Source: Nitrospirae bacterium GWC2_42_7
GTDB taxonomy: Bacteria > Nitrospirota > Thermodesulfovibrionia > Thermodesulfovibrionales > UBA6898
DNA: 8,629 bases
NCBI GenBank assembly: GCA_001803645.1
Contig: MHDW01000026.1
Coordinates: 375-9,003 of the forward strand
Direction: 5' to 3'
Numbering within the stretch: position 1 is the first letter of the stretch; every line of letters starts with the position of its first letter. Of the stretch, positions 6,016 through 8,629 are shown in pieces. The notes beneath the pieces are model-generated. The model saw nothing but the letters and a program-made list of their open reading frames with translations, was not told the DNA's origin and did not search any database. The translations under genes were made by a program, and so were the position numbers.

Positions 6016-8319
6016 TTATTTATCCAGAACCTCCCGTATTTTTCTAAGCAGAACAGATGGTTTTATGGGTTTCTGGATGTATTCAATATCCTTGAATGAA
6101 ACTCTGTCTTTTATAAAATCTGCAGAATAGCCGCTCATAAAAATTGTCTTAATATCATTTCTTATTGTCTTAATATCATCATAGGCATCTTTGCCGTTTT
6201 TCCTCGGCATGATCACATCAAACAAAAGAAGCTGAATTCTGTTTTTGTTCTCCATGAATTTATTTACTGCCTCATCTCCATCAACTGCTTCTATGATCTC
6301 ATAGCCAAAATCTTTAAGTAATTCTTTTATATAATTTCTTACTCCTGCATCATCCTCTGCTATAAGTATAGTTTCTTTGCCGCCTTCCATGAAAAGAGCC
6401 CCGTTTTTTTCCGTATCCTCGAGTTTTGAAACAGCAATTGGCAGATATATGGTGAACGATGTGCCTTTATCTTTTTCGCTGTTACAATCAATATAACCGC
6501 CATGCTGTTTCACTATTCCATAAACAATGGAAAGACCAAGTCCCGTACCCCTTCCCATCATTTTTGTCGTAAAATAAGGCTCGAATATTTTTTCTCTTGT
6601 TATCTCGTCTATCCCGCTTCCTGTATCTGATACTGAAATAAAGGCATAATTTCCGGATACTGCAAATCCATGTTTTTTCATGAATTTCTGGTCTATTTCT
6701 TTTGTCCCTATTTCTATGGTTAGAACTCCTCCGTAAAGCATTGCGTCTCTTGAATTGGCTGCAAGGTTCATTAAGATCTGTTCTATCTGTCCGGTGTCAG
6801 CATTTATTATTACATCTTTATCTGATGTCTTGAATTTTAACTCGATATCTTCTCCGATAATCCTTTCGAGTATTTTTTTAAACCCGACAATGACATCGTT
6901 TATATTTACTGGCTTCATTTGTAATAGTTGTTTTCTGCTGAAGGCAAGAAGACCTTTTGTAAGCTGGGCAGCCCGTTCACTGGCAGCAAGTATCTCCCGG
7001 ATTTGCGGCAAAAAAGGATCATCTTTCTTCATGCGCATCTCCATTAGGCCGCCATATCCTATGATGACATTCAGCATATTATTGAAATCATGCGCAATGC
7101 CGCCTGCAAGAGTTCCGATCGCTTCCATTTTTTGCGCATGGCGAAGTTGTTCTTCAAGCCTCCTCTTTTCTGTCAGATTATTTAATGTTTCTATAACAGC
7201 AGCTACTTTTCCTGATGCATCTTTGATTGGATATGATTTTGTCTCGAGATAAACCGGGATTCCTTCGCTGTCAAAGTGAGTATGTAAAGCTATATATGGC
7301 GTTCCGTTTTTAAAAGTATGACGGGGAGCGCATTCTTCGCCGGTTAAAAAACAGGGCTTTTTATTATGATGTGATACTTCATAACAATGTCTGCCTGTAA
7401 TATTTTCAGTTTTGCACTTTGCCTGTTCACAATAGGCCCTGTTTGCCAAGATGATCCGGTATTCAGGGTCTATAATAATAAAGCCTTCATCAACACTTTC
7501 GAGGATATTTTTTATGAATGCCTCGCTCTGTTTCAGGGCATCTTCAGTTCTTTTGATTTCAGTTATGTCATAAATTGTTGACCGGCTCATTACATAATTT
7601 CCAGCGTCATCTTTTATGGCTGTTGCGCTCAGAAGCACAGATATAACAGAGCCGTCCTTGCAGATCATTTCGAACTCAAGGTCTTTTACCCATCCACTCT
7701 CTTTGAATTGAGGAAAGTTTTCTCTGAAAAGCTGCAAACTCCCAACAGTAAGAAGATCGGGAAACTTCTTTTTACCGATAATTTCTTCCCTTGAATAACC
7801 CAACAATGAAAGTTCGGTGTCGTTGATACGGACGAATATACCGTCCTTGTCAAGCGAATGGTAACCAGCGGGAGCATTGTTGTACAGATCGTGTATTTCA
7901 TCTGAAGAAGTCCGCAGTAAAGCTTCAGTTTTTTTACATTCTGTCACATCCCGCAGAACCTGAATTACTTGCGTAATATTACCTGTGTTATCCTTAAGGG
8001 GGAATGCGGAAATTTCAAATATTTTTTCTGAACCGTCCGGCATAAGGTGTTTATGCAGAACAGATAATGCCCTGCCAGTATTAAACACCTCCGAAAGAGG
8101 ACATTTAATATCCGGAAAACATGTTTCATGACACGGCGCAGGACACTGATGAAAAAGTTCATAACATTTTTTACCAGCAATATCTTCTTCTTTCAATCCG
8201 CCGCAAAAACCAGCCATAGTGCTATTGACAAAAAGAAGATTAAAATCCCTGTCAATTATAGCGATGCCTTCTGCAATGGAATTAAGGATGTTTTTTATTT
8301 CATTGTTAATATATTCCAA
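6016..8319 (-). CDS. Cytoplasmic hybrid sensor histidine kinase (3 PAS, HisKA, HATPase, receiver)
   Basis: This 767-residue two-component protein has no membrane segment, so it senses an internal signal. Domains in order: PAS1 (about 7-127), PAS2 (138-256), PAS3 (263-385), HisKA (about 393-462) with phospho-acceptor H410 in GGIAHDFNN, HATPase (about 505-628) and a C-terminal receiver (about 650-765). The HATPase shows N518/N522, the D565-T-G-S-G G1 box and GTGLGL (591-596). The receiver has acidic D656/D657, acceptor D701 in LLFDVIMP, S729 and K750. All catalytic residues are present. PAS1 (C52, C59, C63, C67, C73) and PAS3 (C312, C323, C330) carry cysteine clusters; PAS2 does not. The start is TTG: a TAA lies two codons upstream in frame, and AAAAAGG stands seven bases before it. 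The gene follows the GGDEF gene by 15 bases. The signal and downstream target are unknown. Confidence 0.92.
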   Translation of the reverse strand: MEYINNEIKNILNSIAEGIAIIDRDFNLLFVNSTMAGFCGGLKEEDIAGKKCYELFHQCPAPCHETCFPDIKCPLSEVFNTGRALSVLHKHLMPDGSEKIFEISAFPLKDNTGNITQVIQVLRDVTECKKTEALLRTSSDEIHDLYNNAPAGYHSLDKDGIFVRINDTELSLLGYSREEIIGKKKFPDLLTVGSLQLFRENFPQFKESGWVKDLEFEMICKDGSVISVLLSATAIKDDAGNYVMSRSTIYDITEIKRTEDALKQSEAFIKNILESVDEGFIIIDPEYRIILANRAYCEQAKCKTENITGRHCYEVSHHNKKPCFLTGEECAPRHTFKNGTPYIALHTHFDSEGIPVYLETKSYPIKDASGKVAAVIETLNNLTEKRRLEEQLRHAQKMEAIGTLAGGIAHDFNNMLNVIIGYGGLMEMRMKKDDPFLPQIREILAASERAAQLTKGLLAFSRKQLLQMKPVNINDVIVGFKKILERIIGEDIELKFKTSDKDVIINADTGQIEQILMNLAANSRDAMLYGGVLTIEIGTKEIDQKFMKKHGFAVSGNYAFISVSDTGSGIDEITREKIFEPYFTTKMMGRGTGLGLSIVYGIVKQHGGYIDCNSEKDKGTSFTIYLPIAVSKLEDTEKNGALFMEGGKETILIAEDDAGVRNYIKELLKDFGYEIIEAVDGDEAVNKFMENKNRIQLLLFDVIMPRKNGKDAYDDIKTIRNDIKTIFMSGYSADFIKDRVSFKDIEYIQKPIKPSVLLRKIREVLDK

Positions 8320-8334
8320 ATTTTAACCTTTTTA

Positions 8335-8629
8335 TTATGTTTCTATTTTGGCTTTATTTTTCTTTTCAATTTTATCCTTATACATTTTTTCGTCAGCCTC
8401 TTGCAGGGCAAAGTGGACGTCGCACTCTTTTTCACAGGTCGAACACCCGCTGCTGAAGGAAAGTTTGCATCCATAGCCATCCGCATTTTCCTTATTCCAG
8501 TTGTTAACCTCATCTATGAGACGCTCGACAATGAGCTCCTTTTTTTCGCAGTCAGTATTTAACATGAGGATTAGAAATTCATCGCCGCCAAAACGGAATA
8601 CAAGGTCTGATTTTCGGACAGTGGTTTTG
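8335..8629 (-). CDS. GGDEF-domain protein, C-terminal end (probable diguanylate cyclase)
   Basis: The frame stays open to the window edge, so only the last 97 residues are seen and the ATG at 8563-8565 is internal. The fragment reads KTTVRKSDLVFRFGGDEFLI..., with an intact GGDEF active-site motif and, five residues before it, R-K-S-D, a match to the RxxD inhibitory site that binds c-di-GMP in feedback-regulated diguanylate cyclases. The later KLSFSSGC and ALQEADEKMYKDKIEKKNK match the end of the GGDEF fold. An unusual CSTCEKEC stretch replaces the usual variable loop after the SFSxG strand. The missing N-terminus probably holds a sensor or receiver domain. It is likely in an operon with the downstream hybrid kinase (15-base gap), linking c-di-GMP production with phosphorelay signalling (inference). 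Confidence 0.9.
   Translation of the reverse strand, partial: KTTVRKSDLVFRFGGDEFLILMLNTDCEKKELIVERLIDEVNNWNKENADGYGCKLSFSSGCSTCEKECDVHFALQEADEKMYKDKIEKKNKAKIET

Noticed and set aside
6008..6016. TGATCA palindrome near the kinase stop codon
   Set aside because: It is a six-base palindrome expected by chance, with no longer symmetry around it.
6755..7252. Open frame of 165 codons on the plus strand
   Set aside because: It is antisense to the HisKA and HATPase part of the hybrid kinase. The translation is a hydrophobic/serine-rich shadow with no family features.
8128..8562. Open frame of 144 codons on the plus strand, rich in phenylalanine
   Set aside because: It is antisense to the A/T-rich ends of the kinase and GGDEF genes; the apparent membrane-protein character comes from reading A-rich codons backwards.
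8335..8565. A stand-alone 76-residue cysteine-containing protein
   Set aside because: The frame continues upstream without a stop through the GGDEF motif to the window edge, so this is the end of a larger protein.

Overview
The window looks like the replication-origin region of a diderm (Gram-negative-type) bacterium of moderately low G+C. The apolipoprotein N-acyltransferase gene implies an outer-membrane lipoprotein pathway. The cytoplasmic multi-PAS hybrid kinase with cysteine clusters next to a GGDEF gene is a style common in Nitrospirota and deltaproteobacterial lineages. That placement is an inference from gene style only.

Layout, left to right: positions 1-2830 hold gyrB (N-terminal part only), dnaN and dnaA, all on the minus strand, so the transcription order is dnaA-dnaN-gyrB with no recF between dnaN and gyrB. 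The roughly 300 bases from 2831 to 3131 are non-coding and very T/A-rich. They carry a good dnaA promoter (TTGCCA-17-TATAAT, minus strand), two abutting inverted repeats at the promoter and leader, a run of T-tracts, and an element with the layout of the Bacillus subtilis basal unwinding system: a DnaA-box-like 9-mer, a 4-nt spacer, a row of DnaA-trio triplets and a very A/T-rich stretch. I read this as oriC, although no consensus DnaA box is present.

From 3132 to 5785 lie prfB (release factor 2) and lnt, also on the minus strand and translationally coupled: the prfB Shine-Dalgarno is made of the last Arg codons and stop of lnt. prfB needs the classical programmed +1 frameshift at an in-frame UGA at codon 26 and then gives a 367-residue protein whose SPF and GGQ motifs fall at the same residue numbers as in E. 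coli. Divergent from lnt, a tRNA-Phe(GAA) gene with encoded CCA is read on the plus strand from its own promoter.

From 6016 to the right edge is a two-gene minus-strand signalling unit: a GGDEF protein (C-terminal end only, with an inhibitory-site motif) followed 15 bases later by a 767-residue PAS-PAS-PAS-HisKA-HATPase-receiver hybrid kinase that starts at TTG. Two of its PAS domains, and the GGDEF tail, carry clusters of cysteines.

No mobile element, CRISPR array or defence gene was seen. The most interesting part is the non-coding origin/promoter block between dnaA and prfB.
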